Positions 55,995-64,000 of a stretch of 64,000 bases of DNA are shown here, in pieces. The notes under the pieces were generated by a model. It ran no database searches. It was not told the origin of the DNA and saw only the letters and a list, made by a program, of their open reading frames with translations. The position numbers and the translations under genes are program-made. Origin of the DNA: Sphingobacteriales bacterium (GTDB lineage Bacteria > Bacteroidota > Bacteroidia > Chitinophagales > Chitinophagaceae); assembly GCA_004144185.1 (NCBI GenBank), contig SEFP01000002.1, positions 868,001-932,000 of the forward strand, written 5' to 3'. Numbering within the stretch: position 1 is the stretch's first letter; each line of letters begins with the position of its first letter.

Positions 55995-56020
55995 AGACTA
56001 TACAGATGTATTTTTGACGG

Positions 56021-56440
56021 ATGAAGACTCTCCTCTGTGGGCTGCTGCTGGCCACTGCTGTTATCGGTTGCAAGAAAGACGACCCCACCCCACCGGTCGA
56101 ATATCCGGTGAGCGCAGGCCGCTATAGTGTAGCTTTCGATTCGACTAAATTCGAAATCGATTCCATGCAGGTGGTTTACAACGATACCACCGGTGTCAAA
56201 ACGGATCATGTGCACCAGGGATACAGCTGGCAATCTCCTGTGATTCAGTATCGGGAAAACGACAGCGCGTTTGCACAGGTAACCGCCTGGGGCCGGTACA
56301 GACTTTATACCACCTTTCTTCCCCGTATGACGTTCAGCGGCGTACGTAAGGACAGCCTCAATTTCTCCACCGACGTGTTATCGGAAGAAACCATCAACGG
56401 TAAAACGGCTTTTATTGTCGGCCGCTCCGAGAACTATTAA
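56021..56440 (+). CDS. Lipoprotein of unknown function, 139 aa
   Basis: The leader MKTLLCGLLLATAVIGC has its lipobox Cys at residue 17, followed by KKDDPTPPVEYPV. The mature domain is beta-rich with alternating Tyr/Phe (RYSVAFDSTKFEIDSMQVVYND; GRYRLYTTFLPRMTFSG), compatible with a small beta-barrel or sandwich. No family recognised. It follows the NlpC/P60 gene and ends 20 bases before a bidirectional terminator. Confidence 0.7.
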   Translation: MKTLLCGLLLATAVIGCKKDDPTPPVEYPVSAGRYSVAFDSTKFEIDSMQVVYNDTTGVKTDHVHQGYSWQSPVIQYRENDSAFAQVTAWGRYRLYTTFLPRMTFSGVRKDSLNFSTDVLSEETINGKTAFIVGRSENY

Positions 56441-56461
56441 GGTTCCGGAATTAAACCCATT

Positions 56462-56498
56462 GCGCCGGTGTGCTTCTGAGAAGCACACCGGCGCTTTT
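56462..56498. terminator. Bidirectional terminator
   Basis: A perfect 14-bp stem GCGCCGGTGTGCTT / AAGCACACCGGCGC, a 5-base loop and T residues, between the convergent lipoprotein gene and mazG. Confidence 0.9.
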
Positions 56499-56500
56499 AG

Positions 56501-57274
56501 TTACTCGTGTCCGGACGCTTTTTTAGCCTCGTTCCAGTACTGGTCCAGTACATCCAGCGGTGTCCCCGGCATCGGATTTCCGGCGGCCAGCGCCCTCTGC
56601 TCTACCTGTTCAAACCGACGTTTGAATTTCCGGTTGGTACTTTCGAGCGCAGCTTCCGGGTCCAGATCCAGAAACCGGGCATAGTTGACTACCGAAAACA
56701 GCAGATCGCCCAATTCGTCCTGCATAGCGGCTTTGTTTCCGGATGCAACGGCTTCATCCAGCTCACTCAATTCTTCGGCTACCTTGGCGCGCACATCGGC
56801 CGCATGTTCCCAATCGAAACCGGCCTGCCGGGCTTTCTCCTGCAACCGGGTCGCCTTGGGCAGAGCCGGAAACGCTTCCGGAACGCCGGCCAGAATGCTT
56901 TTTTTGCCTTCTTTAAGTTTCAACGCTTCCCAGTTGCGCTTCACGTCGTTTTCGTCGGCTACCTGCGTGCCTCCGTAAATATGCGGATGACGAGCCACCA
57001 GTTTGTTGCCAACCCGTTCCAGAACGTCATCTATCGTAAAGTGTCCGGCTTCCTGCCCCAGTCGGGCATAGAACACCAGATGCAACAGGATGTCACCGGC
57101 TTCTTCACAAATGCCGTCCCAGTCTTCCCGGTCAATGGCATCGGCCAGCTCATACGTCTCCTCAATGGTCAGCGGCCGTAACGTATGAATCGTCTGCTTG
57201 CGGTCCCAGGGGCATTTTTCACGAAGCTCATTCAGAATGGTCAGCAGGCGCTCAAAAGAAGTGGCATAAGGCAT
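56501..57274 (-). CDS. mazG: Nucleoside triphosphate pyrophosphohydrolase MazG
   Basis: A 257-residue enzyme that hydrolyses NTPs and dNTPs to monophosphates plus pyrophosphate. Two all-alpha MazG repeats are seen: the first with CPWDRKQTIHTLRPLTIEETYELADAI and EEAGDILLHLVFYARLG, the second with VAEELSELDEAVASGN and DELGDLLFSVVNYARFL. Both keep the EExxE and ExxD metal-binding patterns. The length matches the housekeeping enzyme, not the short phage form. It is 24 bases downstream of the GNAT gene. Confidence 0.95.
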   Translation of the reverse strand: MPYATSFERLLTILNELREKCPWDRKQTIHTLRPLTIEETYELADAIDREDWDGICEEAGDILLHLVFYARLGQEAGHFTIDDVLERVGNKLVARHPHIYGGTQVADENDVKRNWEALKLKEGKKSILAGVPEAFPALPKATRLQEKARQAGFDWEHAADVRAKVAEELSELDEAVASGNKAAMQDELGDLLFSVVNYARFLDLDPEAALESTNRKFKRRFEQVEQRALAAGNPMPGTPLDVLDQYWNEAKKASGHE

Positions 57275-57298
57275 GGGGCGAAGGTACTGGGGCTTTTT

Positions 57299-57589
57299 TC
57301 AGGCTTCGTGCTGCCAGATATCCTGATACGCATCGCTTTTTTCGAACAGCTTTTTGGCGTACGGACATTGTGGAATCACTTTCAGGCTGTTTTTACGGGC
57401 GTAGTCGGCCACCTGATCCACCAGTTGCTGTCCTAAATGCTGCCCCTGAAACGCCGGGTCTACCTGTGTATGATCCAGCACAATGGTGTGGGCACCGGAA
57501 TGGTAATATGACACTTCGCCTGCCTGTTGGGTATCCTGCTGAGCCGTAAAAAGCCCTTTCTCGATGTCGTGGGTATGATGAAATGTCAT
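57299..57589 (-). CDS. Small GNAT-like N-acetyltransferase
   Basis: 96 residues from the ATG at 57589, chosen because the upstream frame codons are unlike the family. It is a short GNAT domain of the NATD1 type: GEVSYYHSGAHTIVLDHTQVDPAFQGQHLGQQLVDQVADYARK includes the acetyl-CoA pyrophosphate loop (QGQHLGQ). PQCPYAKKLFEKSDAYQDIW follows. Substrate unknown. It precedes mazG on the same strand with a 24-base gap. Confidence 0.85.
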   Translation of the reverse strand: MTFHHTHDIEKGLFTAQQDTQQAGEVSYYHSGAHTIVLDHTQVDPAFQGQHLGQQLVDQVADYARKNSLKVIPQCPYAKKLFEKSDAYQDIWQHEA

Positions 57590-57655
57590 GCGTCTGAATT
57601 TAAAGAGGTAATGTCCGGAATCTCTGGTGAAAAGATCGTTCCGGAAAAACCAGTA

Positions 57656-57693
57656 CACAAAAAAACAGCCGCTGCACGATGCAGCGGCTGTTT
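57656..57693 (-). terminator. Rho-independent terminator of DUF4142 copy 2
   Basis: A 14-bp stem AAACAGCCGCTGCA / TGCAGCGGCTGTTT with a 3-base loop and an A run (T run on the minus strand). Confidence 0.85.
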
Positions 57694-57730
57694 CAATAAG
57701 AAAGACGGGGGGAGAACCGGCTTGTTCTTA

Positions 57731-58291
57731 TTATTTAACCATATCGCGAACCGTCTTGGCGCGCTCGTGATGCTGTTGCAGGGTCGGCAACGTACGGGAA
57801 GCAAACATTTTAATTTCTGCATCCGCACCACTTTCAGATTCTTTCCGGAACATATCCACATCATCTTCATGATCATCCACCATCATGCTCATGTAGGCTT
57901 TATCGAAATCGGTTCCTTTTTTAGCCATCAGGTCGTTGTACATTTTCATGTTGTCTTCGCCCATCGTAGCCGGTACGGTAATGGCTTTGGCAGCGGCCAG
58001 ATCCATCAGTTCTTTATTGGCTTTGCTGTGATCATCAACCATCATCTTACCAAAGGCCTTTACATCGGCACTGGCTGCGTTGGTCTGTGCCAGTTCGCCC
58101 AACTTTACTTCCAGCATACCACCGTCAGCAGCATTGACCACAAATTTAGAGTCATCCTCGATTTTGGTGTCATCAAACTTTTGCTCGTTTTGATCTTTGG
58201 CTACCTCTTTGGAGTCGGTTTCGTTGGTATCACAAGCTGTAAAGGACAGGCAAAGAGCAACAGCAAGACTGGAAAGCAGAATTTTTTTCAT
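57731..58291 (-). CDS. DUF4142 lipoprotein, copy 2
   Basis: 186 residues from the ATG at 58291. The leader MKKILLSSLAVALCLSFTAC has its lipobox Cys at residue 20; an acidic linker follows (ETDSKEVAKDQNEQKFDD). The four-helix DUF4142 domain contains AFGKMMVDDHSKANKELMDL, YMSMMVDDHEDDVDMFRKE and ASRTLPTLQQHHERAKTV. It aligns along its length with the copy at 52233, including the paired His positions, but the linkers differ. Function unknown; the family is expanded in Bacteroidota and sometimes linked to stress. Confidence 0.85.
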   Translation of the reverse strand: MKKILLSSLAVALCLSFTACDTNETDSKEVAKDQNEQKFDDTKIEDDSKFVVNAADGGMLEVKLGELAQTNAASADVKAFGKMMVDDHSKANKELMDLAAAKAITVPATMGEDNMKMYNDLMAKKGTDFDKAYMSMMVDDHEDDVDMFRKESESGADAEIKMFASRTLPTLQQHHERAKTVRDMVK

Positions 58292-58337
58292 AAGAGAAGA
58301 GATTTGCCCAAGGGACTTACAAAAATTACGCCATCCA

Positions 58338-59333
58338 TTAAAACAGTCCCATTTGTACCGGTGCCAGCGGCTGGTCCAGTACCGGTGTCTGACCGGTTGC
58401 AATCAGTCCGTACCGGACGGCGTCGTCAAACGGATTGAACAACGGTTGCGATAGTTGCGGATCCGGAATCGTCTGTCCAAGAATCTCGTTCACACGGGCA
58501 ATCACATACCGCGACATTTCTGGAGCCGAGAGTCCGCTGTGTACAATAAAATACGCTTCTTCCAGCCCATCCCGTTCCCAGCCTTTAATACGCTGCATCC
58601 ACTCTTCGATACGGGCGTAGGTACTGGCTACCCGGCTTTTGCCCACAAAACGCACCAGCACTTTTGGAATGGTCAGCTGCATATGGCAGGCATCGCGGCG
58701 GCCAGGCGTATCGGTTATAACAGCACCAATGCCCAAATCCCGGAAGGTTTCCGTCCAGATGCCCAGTACCGGGTCGGTAAACCAGTCGGGATGCCGGAAT
58801 TCTACGAACACCGTTAGTGGGCGGGGCAATGTGCCGAGGTAGCGGTACAGATGTTCCTGGTTGATCCGCGTAGGCGCAAAATGCTCGCCCGTCTGGATAA
58901 ACAAGGGTCCCAAGTGCGTCCCAAAAGCTGCCACACTGTCCAGAAACAAAGCGGTATCACGGACCGGGTTCACAAACTGGCTGTGATGCGAAATCAGCTG
59001 CGGGAATTTGGGCAGAAAGCTGAAGTCGTCATGAACCGCTTTTTCGGCCCATTTCCGGATGGTATCGGGCGGGTAAATGCGGTAGTGCGTCCCGTTGAAT
59101 TCGATGCAGCGATAGCGCTGCATATAGGCATCCATCACATCGGCCTCCCGCGTGCGGGCCGGGTACAGCCGTCCCTTCCATTCCTTTACATGCCACTCGG
59201 CCAACCCAACCTGAATCTTCAACGGTTGCGCCGACTGCGCACGACGCAGCAGCAGTTGATTGGTCACCGGATCTGCCGGTAGCGGAAATGATTTTCCGGA
59301 AAGTGCTTCCGGATCCAGCCATCCAAAATTCAT
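58338..59333 (-). CDS. DUF72 domain protein
   Basis: A 331-residue cytosolic protein. It has the DUF72 TIM-barrel signature: VGLAEWHVKEWKGRLYP near the start, then YRCIEFNGTHYRIYPPDTIRKWAE, FLPKFPQLISH, VFVEFRHPDWFTD and LVRFVGKSR. It is 20-40 residues longer than many members, with an unusual N-terminal extension (MNFGWLDPEALSGKSFPL). The reaction of the family is unknown. It is monocistronic, between the DUF4142 gene and a strong hairpin. Confidence 0.9.
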   Translation of the reverse strand: MNFGWLDPEALSGKSFPLPADPVTNQLLLRRAQSAQPLKIQVGLAEWHVKEWKGRLYPARTREADVMDAYMQRYRCIEFNGTHYRIYPPDTIRKWAEKAVHDDFSFLPKFPQLISHHSQFVNPVRDTALFLDSVAAFGTHLGPLFIQTGEHFAPTRINQEHLYRYLGTLPRPLTVFVEFRHPDWFTDPVLGIWTETFRDLGIGAVITDTPGRRDACHMQLTIPKVLVRFVGKSRVASTYARIEEWMQRIKGWERDGLEEAYFIVHSGLSAPEMSRYVIARVNEILGQTIPDPQLSQPLFNPFDDAVRYGLIATGQTPVLDQPLAPVQMGLF

Positions 59334-59391
59334 AGTCTATGATAACAACCTACTGCGTCTGTTGTTGCAAAAAAGACCTGTATTTTAAAAG

Positions 59392-59428
59392 AAAACGGCT
59401 TCTGGAAACTGATTTTCCGGAAGCCGTT
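59392..59428 (-). terminator. Rho-independent terminator of the sigma/protease operon
   Basis: A long stem AACGGCTTC(T)GGAAA / TTTCCGGAAGCCGTT with a 6-base loop, 20 bases past the stop of the gene at 59449. One arm contains TTCCGGAA. Confidence 0.75.
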
Positions 59429-59448
59429 AAAAGCGTGGTACAAGGACT

Positions 59449-60555
59449 TTAATTGCGACGATAAACCCGTACAATACAAGTAAAATCCTGCATTTTATCC
59501 AGTTGTTGCTCACGGGCCAGCGGCTTCAACCGGTTGGTGCTGCTCAATACCGGACGGGCATCTTTAGGCATTGATTTCAGCAGGCGCAGCAGTTCATTCG
59601 AAGCCACCGCATAGGTCGTCCCGCTCAACTCATTGTTGCGTCCGGCTACAATCCCGACCACGTTGCCGGTGCCGTCCAGCACCGGTGCGCCACTTACACC
59701 CGGATCGGCCGGAAGTTCCAGCCGGTACTGCGCCGAGTCGCCGTGAAAGCCATTGGCAGCGCTTACGTAGCCTTCGCTGTACACCACTTCATCCTGCGGA
59801 AACCCAAGGGTATAGATGCGGGTCCCCAAAGTCGATTTGCGCGGCGCAAACGTATAGGGAAGCTCTCCGCTGGTAAACCGGAACCCTTTTTCTTCGATCT
59901 TCAGAACAGCTACATCGGCCTGCGGGTTAAACGCCAGCAAAGACGCTTTGTAATTTTCGCCTTTGCGGGTTTGTACATACAGTGAATCGGCGTCTTTAGC
60001 TACGTGATAAGCGGTAATCAGATACCCATCATTGTTCAGGGCAAAGGCTGTACCGGTTGCATTCATAGGAGCTGACGGTGCGGTGCGTTTAACCGATTTG
60101 ACTTCCGAGAGCAGTTGTTGCTGGGTTTGCGCCAGATCGTTCTGGGTTCGTTTCACTGCTTCGATCTCGCGGCTCAGTTGGTGATACCGGGCAACGCCTT
60201 TATCCGTCGTTTTGTTGGTTACTAAACCGGCGATGGAAATGACAGCCGCGACTGAAGCCGCTGCGGCCACCGTACGCCAGTTGGTAATAAACGGAATGAC
60301 CCGACGGGCCGGATTTCCGGAAACTGATTTAGCCGGTTTGACAGCCGATTTCTGGATCTGCGTCAGCAGGGTCCGGAACCCATCGGTCTTGGCTTTTCCG
60401 CGCAGGGTTCGTTGCAGTTGCAGCGCCTCGCCGAAGGTGGCGGCAAACGCCGGATCTTCGGCCATTTTCAAATCCAGGGCAGCACGCTCCGCCAGGGAAA
60501 GTGTTCCCGTTACGTAGCGGTCGGCCTGGTCCCAGAGGTGGGTGTGTGCATTCAT
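59449..60555 (-). CDS. Membrane anti-sigma-like protein fused to a trypsin-like protease
   Basis: 368 residues from the ATG at 60555. Residues 1-70 resemble an anti-sigma domain (HLWDQADRYVTGTLSLAERAALDLKMAEDPAFAATF). A transmembrane helix follows (94-111, WRTVAAAASVAAVISIAGLV), then a coiled coil (121-155) and a C-terminal S1C trypsin-like domain with complete triad: His184 (ITAYHVAKDAD), Asp214 (PQADVAVLKI) and Ser288 (DPGVSGAPV). It is 24 bases downstream of the ECF sigma gene on the same strand, so it is probably the regulator of that factor. Fusion of the anti-sigma region, membrane anchor and protease in one chain is unusual. A PDZ domain is absent. Confidence 0.8.
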   Translation of the reverse strand: MNAHTHLWDQADRYVTGTLSLAERAALDLKMAEDPAFAATFGEALQLQRTLRGKAKTDGFRTLLTQIQKSAVKPAKSVSGNPARRVIPFITNWRTVAAAASVAAVISIAGLVTNKTTDKGVARYHQLSREIEAVKRTQNDLAQTQQQLLSEVKSVKRTAPSAPMNATGTAFALNNDGYLITAYHVAKDADSLYVQTRKGENYKASLLAFNPQADVAVLKIEEKGFRFTSGELPYTFAPRKSTLGTRIYTLGFPQDEVVYSEGYVSAANGFHGDSAQYRLELPADPGVSGAPVLDGTGNVVGIVAGRNNELSGTTYAVASNELLRLLKSMPKDARPVLSSTNRLKPLAREQQLDKMQDFTCIVRVYRRN

Positions 60556-60578
60556 TGGATTCTTATACCTAACGTCTT

Positions 60579-61166
60579 TTAATGTTCGGCCGCTTCCAGC
60601 TGAAAAAACAGTTTTTTCAACCGGTTGAGGCACTTGTACTTCTGTGTTTTGGCCGTATCGGCATTGCTGTAACCCGATCCGGCACTGATATCCTGCATAC
60701 TCTTGCCTTCCTGATAAAAGGCCCGCAACAACGCAGCGCAGGGATCTCCGATTTGTTGCAGTGCGTACTCCAGCCGGTTGTACTGGCGTTCGCGCGCTTC
60801 ATGCTCCTGCAGGTCTTCTTCATACGCCCAGTCGGGACCGTCGTCGGTACCGGCTTCCTCGCGGAGATCGGCCGACGGGAAACGGCTCTGGTGTTGCAAC
60901 CGGCGCAGCCACAGATGGCGGGCAACGGAATACAAATACGTACCGGGCGCACAGGTCAGCACAAAATCGGCTTCCTGGGCTTTCCCAAACAGCACGACCA
61001 TCGCTTCCTGAAAGATATCTGCGGCATCTTCTTCTGTACCACCGTGCGTACCGATCCACTGCGCTACCATCGGATAGGCCTGACGATAGACCTGTTCGGT
61101 AGTAGTACGGTCGCCAGCTGCAAGACCCCGCAGCAAATCAGAATATCCGGCACCTGACAAAGACAT
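60579..61166 (-). CDS. ECF-type RNA polymerase sigma factor
   Basis: 195 residues from the ATG at 61166. Region 2 (DRTTTEQVYRQAYPMVAQWI, DIFQEAMVVLFGKA) binds core polymerase and the -10 element; region 4 (ALQQIGDPCAALLRAFYQEG, SMQDISAGSGYSNADTAKTQKYKCLNRLKKLF) binds the -35. There is a charged linker between them (EEAGTDDGPDWAYEEDLQEHEARER). It is transcribed with the protease-fused regulator downstream. The regulon is not visible here. Confidence 0.9.
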   Translation of the reverse strand: MSLSGAGYSDLLRGLAAGDRTTTEQVYRQAYPMVAQWIGTHGGTEEDAADIFQEAMVVLFGKAQEADFVLTCAPGTYLYSVARHLWLRRLQHQSRFPSADLREEAGTDDGPDWAYEEDLQEHEARERQYNRLEYALQQIGDPCAALLRAFYQEGKSMQDISAGSGYSNADTAKTQKYKCLNRLKKLFFQLEAAEH

Positions 61167-61545
61167 GCTTAGATGTGTATCCAAAATGGATGAAAAAGTA
61201 ACCCTCAATGGCCGAAAGCGGCTCCGGAAGTCAACGTTACGACCCTTTCAACCGGTTTCATTCAATCTGACTGCTCCGGAAGTGCGCCCGGCAGGAAGCT
61301 AAACCTCAAAATCTGTCGGCCAGGTTTTCGGGAGCTTCCGGAAGCGGTTTAAAGGCAGGAAAACCAACGCCCTAAAAATCAGCCGGAGCCGTACTAAAAA
61401 AGCCTCTTCCGTTTTCCGGAAAAGGCTTTTAAACAGTTGTGTACTACGATCTGACTTGCAGGCTTATTCAGTTCAGGATGATCCCCATCCAATGCCCGGC
61501 GAGATTCCTTATCAAAATCGTTCGGAGAAGCCTTTAAATCAGATT
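61167..61545. other. Intergenic region upstream of the sigma gene
   Basis: About 380 bases with no gene. It includes the promoter side of the sigma factor gene, TTCCGGAA copies near 61333 and 61413, and the hairpin at 61397-61430. Confidence 0.6.
61397..61430 (-). terminator. Rho-independent terminator of the small secreted protein gene
   Basis: AAAAGCCT / AGGCTTTT outer stem with an inner TTCC / GGAA stem; the A run gives T residues on the minus strand. It lies about 115 bases past the stop at 61546. Confidence 0.65.
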
Positions 61546-61845
61546 TTATTTAATGATAAACGATTGGGCATTGGTACTGCCAATCATAAAGCGGTACAGT
61601 CCTTTTTTAAGACGGGACGTAGAGAGAAAGAAGGTATTTGAACTGCTTATTTTACCAGTCAGAACGGCCGCGCCCTGGGCATCTACCACACTGTAACTGG
61701 TTCCTACCGCATTGGCCATCGGTGTAATTCCGATACTCCGGTTGAAGCGACGATTGTATACCAGCGCTTCGTCCTGTGCCTGGGAAGCGATGGCAGAGGT
61801 CAGCAAAAGGGCAGCGGTGCAGGCAATCTGGATGAAGTTTTTCAT
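61546..61845 (-). CDS. Small secreted protein resembling a stand-alone T9SS C-terminal domain
   Basis: 99 residues from the ATG at 61845, with a signal peptide (MKNFIQIACTAALLLTSAIASQAQ). The mature ~75 residues match the beta-sandwich of type A sorting domains (SYSVVDAQGAAVLTGKISSS; LKKGLYRFMIGSTNAQSFIIK) but lack a cargo domain and the usual PNP start. It could be a minimal exported protein or a remnant; the intact signal peptide and own terminator favour a real gene. Confidence 0.65.
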   Translation of the reverse strand: MKNFIQIACTAALLLTSAIASQAQDEALVYNRRFNRSIGITPMANAVGTSYSVVDAQGAAVLTGKISSSNTFFLSTSRLKKGLYRFMIGSTNAQSFIIK

Positions 61846-62100
61846 GGGTGTGGTGTTGAGAAAGGTGTGAGGTGTTTGTGTTGGTTTGATGATGCAAACG
61901 TACCGGCGTCCGGAAGCGGCCGTTTCCGGAATTAGACCTACTGTGCGGAATATTCGACCAACGTTGGTCGATGAAAAACGGACGTTTGTCGAACCAGGCC
62001 CGCCCAGAGCGAATAGCACGGCCGGCCGCCTGGGTTCGGCAGTAGCTTTGAGTCGTACCTGATCCGATACAGCCGGACAGCGTTGCCCTCAGCTTTCAGA

Positions 62101-63312
62101 ATGACACCTGCTTTTAAAGAGATTTTGCGCCAGCAGCGGCAGACCGTATTCGGCCATCGCCGGTACTGGTTGCACATCGGCTTGTGGCTTTTGGTACTGG
62201 TCGCCTGCGTCCCGTATTCCAGCGACTTTTCGCGGGGTCTGGTAATCAGCATCGGTAAGCCCAAACCGGATTCTTCGGCTCAGAAATCTGTCCCCGGGAA
62301 ACCAGTTTCCGGAATCGCTGCAGATGGAACCACCACGATCGTCGGGGACCCGGCCAGTCTTTTGACGGATAGCGCTATCGGGGTTGCCGTGGGAGCCATT
62401 GTGGTCTATACCTTCCTGTTATGGATCATTCCATATGCCCGCTACCGCCGGAAAAAACGCATTTTGATCTGGGCCATAGTCCTGGTCGTGGCCGGGCTGC
62501 TGATCTTCCTCATAGGAAGCGTACTGGCCTGGGGAATAGCAGAATCCATTCACAAGGCCGGTCCCCACGCGTCCGCCAGCTATCAACCGCTGATACACCT
62601 GATCCTGGCCAGCTTTCTGGTATTCATTATTGTCGGAGCTTTCTTCTCCGGTTATTACTTCGTGGATCTCTACGATCAGCAAAAAGCACTGAACCGGTAC
62701 CGGGACGTGTTTACAGCTAAAATGCAGGCTGAAACAGCTTTTTTAAAAATGCAGATCAACCCGCATTTCCTGTTCAACTCGCTCAACAATATTTACGCAC
62801 TCACCCTGACCCAGTCGGCACAGGCACCGGTACTGGCACGCCGGCTCCAGGAATTGCTCCAGTACATGCTGGCCGACGGAACCCGGGAAATGGTTTCCCT
62901 GAGCGGAGAGCTGACGTTTCTACAGAACTATATTTCTCTGGAGCAGTTGCGTACGGCACAGGATCAGGTACAGATCGACTACCGGGTTCAGGGCAATCCG
63001 GAAGGACTGTCTATTGCGCCGCTGCTGCTGGTCAATTTTATCGAAAATGCATTCAAGCACGGGGTCAAGGCCGGCATCACCGCAGCAGTGGTACGGGTTC
63101 AGCTCACCATTACCGGCCGGCTGCTGGCGGTTTCCATTTTTAATACCAAACCACCGGCAGCCACCCATCCGGAACAGGCCGTCCGGGACGGGGGTGGCAT
63201 TGGTGTACAAAACGTGAAGCGACGATTGCAGATTCTGTATCCGGGCCGCCATACGCTGCGGATCCACGACACCCCTGAGAGCCATTCTGTATCCCTGAAC
63301 ATCCAACTCTAG
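62101..63312 (+). CDS. LytS/YehU-type membrane histidine kinase
   Basis: 403 residues from the ATG at 62101. Several N-terminal transmembrane helices (LHIGLWLLVLVACVP; IGVAVGAIVVYTFLLWIIPYA; LIWAIVLVVAGLLIFLIGSV; FLVFIIVGAFFSGYYFV) lead to the His_kinase domain with QINPHFLFNSLNN (His about 222), then the ATPase N-box NFIENAFKHG and G-box GGIGVQNVKRRL. Such kinases usually act with a LytTR regulator, which is not yet in view; it may lie past the window end. The next gene, 13 bases on, encodes a related but His-lacking protein. Confidence 0.9.
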   Translation: MTPAFKEILRQQRQTVFGHRRYWLHIGLWLLVLVACVPYSSDFSRGLVISIGKPKPDSSAQKSVPGKPVSGIAADGTTTIVGDPASLLTDSAIGVAVGAIVVYTFLLWIIPYARYRRKKRILIWAIVLVVAGLLIFLIGSVLAWGIAESIHKAGPHASASYQPLIHLILASFLVFIIVGAFFSGYYFVDLYDQQKALNRYRDVFTAKMQAETAFLKMQINPHFLFNSLNNIYALTLTQSAQAPVLARRLQELLQYMLADGTREMVSLSGELTFLQNYISLEQLRTAQDQVQIDYRVQGNPEGLSIAPLLLVNFIENAFKHGVKAGITAAVVRVQLTITGRLLAVSIFNTKPPAATHPEQAVRDGGGIGVQNVKRRLQILYPGRHTLRIHDTPESHSVSLNIQL

Positions 63313-63325
63313 CTTTTTCGCGCAC

Positions 63326-64000
63326 ATGCTTCAGGATTACATTCAGCACCGGTTACGCACCAAAAACCGCAGCATCTACTTTAAAAAAGGAAAGTGGATT
63401 TTTCACCTGCTGTGCATTGTCTTAATCTGGTGGATTACCTATATCCAGATGAAGCCCGTTGGTGGCCAGGCACCACCAGGCGCCGGATGGGTAGCCCTAC
63501 TGGGCCAGCTGCCCTTCTTGGGGTTCTTTTATTATTACTGCCTGTATCTCATTCCGGTTTGTTTCAAGCAGAATCAGTACCGCCGCTTCTGGACGATCCT
63601 GCTCGTGTTGCTGGCTATTGTACCCTGGATTGAAGCGGCTTTGCAGATCAGCGTGTTTCGCCGGTATCCACTCCGGGGAGCCGAAACGCTTCCGGTGTCG
63701 GGCTGGCGTTTTGTATGGATGCTTTACCGGGATTTCGGAACCGCGTTTCTGGGATTTACAGTGGTGTTGTTTTTTATGGAACTCACAGAAGGCATTCGGA
63801 CCACCCAGGAAATGGCGATGGACCATCAGGCGCTTGCGCAAACGGAAGTCCAGGTGCTGAAGACCCGTATGGATCCGGCGTTTATGACCCGCTCGCTGGA
63901 GGCCATTCGCACGCTGGCAGAAACAAACAGTTCCCAGGCACCCGAAGCAGTGGTGCAGTTTGCCGACATCCTGCGGTACCGGCTGTATCGGAGCAGCCAG
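63326..64000 (+). CDS. Degenerate LytS-type kinase homologue lacking the conserved His (cut by window edge)
   Basis: The frame is open to the window end (225 codons). Transmembrane segments are seen at IFHLLCIVLIWWITYI, LLGQLPFLGFFYYYCLYLI, WTILLVLLAIVPWIEA and FLGFTVVLFFM. The membrane-proximal part aligns with the neighbour as VQVLKTRMDPAFMTRSLEAI, where the canonical kinase has LKMQINPHFLFNSLNNI: the phosphoacceptor His is Ala (about residue 185) and the following FN is altered. The ATPase domain is not yet in view. It may be a non-phosphorylating partner of the kinase upstream. Confidence 0.75.
   Translation, partial: MLQDYIQHRLRTKNRSIYFKKGKWIFHLLCIVLIWWITYIQMKPVGGQAPPGAGWVALLGQLPFLGFFYYYCLYLIPVCFKQNQYRRFWTILLVLLAIVPWIEAALQISVFRRYPLRGAETLPVSGWRFVWMLYRDFGTAFLGFTVVLFFMELTEGIRTTQEMAMDHQALAQTEVQVLKTRMDPAFMTRSLEAIRTLAETNSSQAPEAVVQFADILRYRLYRSSQ

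Overview
The window looks like chromosome from a member of the Bacteroidota, probably a Chitinophaga-like lineage (the lineage is inference). The support is three type IX secretion (T9SS) cargo proteins plus one decayed one, gliding-motility ABC genes gldF and gldG, a fused SecDF, a MurF-alanine racemase fusion, atpD-atpC split from the other ATP synthase genes, and periplasmic TPR histidine kinases. The core DNA is GC-rich and densely studded with the palindrome TTCCGGAA.

Layout. 1-16.1 kb, core: a partial secreted protein, two TPR sensor kinase/LuxR regulator pairs (1.2-3.7 and 11.0-13.6 kb), a lipoprotein, a T9SS serine hydrolase, a T9SS beta-helix/Ig protein and two small secreted proteins. 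16.1-34.95 kb, an AT-richer island almost free of TTCCGGAA that ends at tRNA-Val(TAC), where a large serine recombinase (frameshifted) abuts the tRNA. 35-64 kb, core: dapD, mscS, mlaE-like permease, secDF, a T9SS metalloprotease, a gldF-gldG-DUF4340-murF/alr operon, atpDC, tRNA-Leu, mazG, two DUF4142 lipoproteins, an ECF sigma factor with a fused anti-sigma/trypsin-like partner, and two LytS-type kinases, the second lacking the conserved histidine.

The island is a defence island. Its most interesting part is a four-gene minus-strand operon (20856 to 16617): a CD-NTase, a 2TM beta-barrel (Cap15-like) effector, a DisA-fold diadenylate cyclase protein with a large N-terminal domain, and a patatin-like phospholipase (CapV-like). 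It looks like a CBASS relative with two unrelated cyclases and two effectors. Next to it lie a remnant of a defence-type nuclease gene, a protein resembling class III nucleotidyl cyclases, and a DUF262/DUF1524 protein. A patch of decayed AraC, aldo/keto reductase and SDR genes follows.

The second highlight is a type IIG restriction-modification gene (26831-30676). Its last ~125 codons are bounded by a perfect 18-bp inverted repeat, with a silent, inverted, alternative C-terminus immediately downstream and an Mpi-type DNA invertase next to that. Inversion is predicted to swap a 1281-residue protein for a 1283-residue one, so this looks like a phase-variable restriction enzyme. A phage-type repressor and two small genes lead into the recombinase at the tRNA end.
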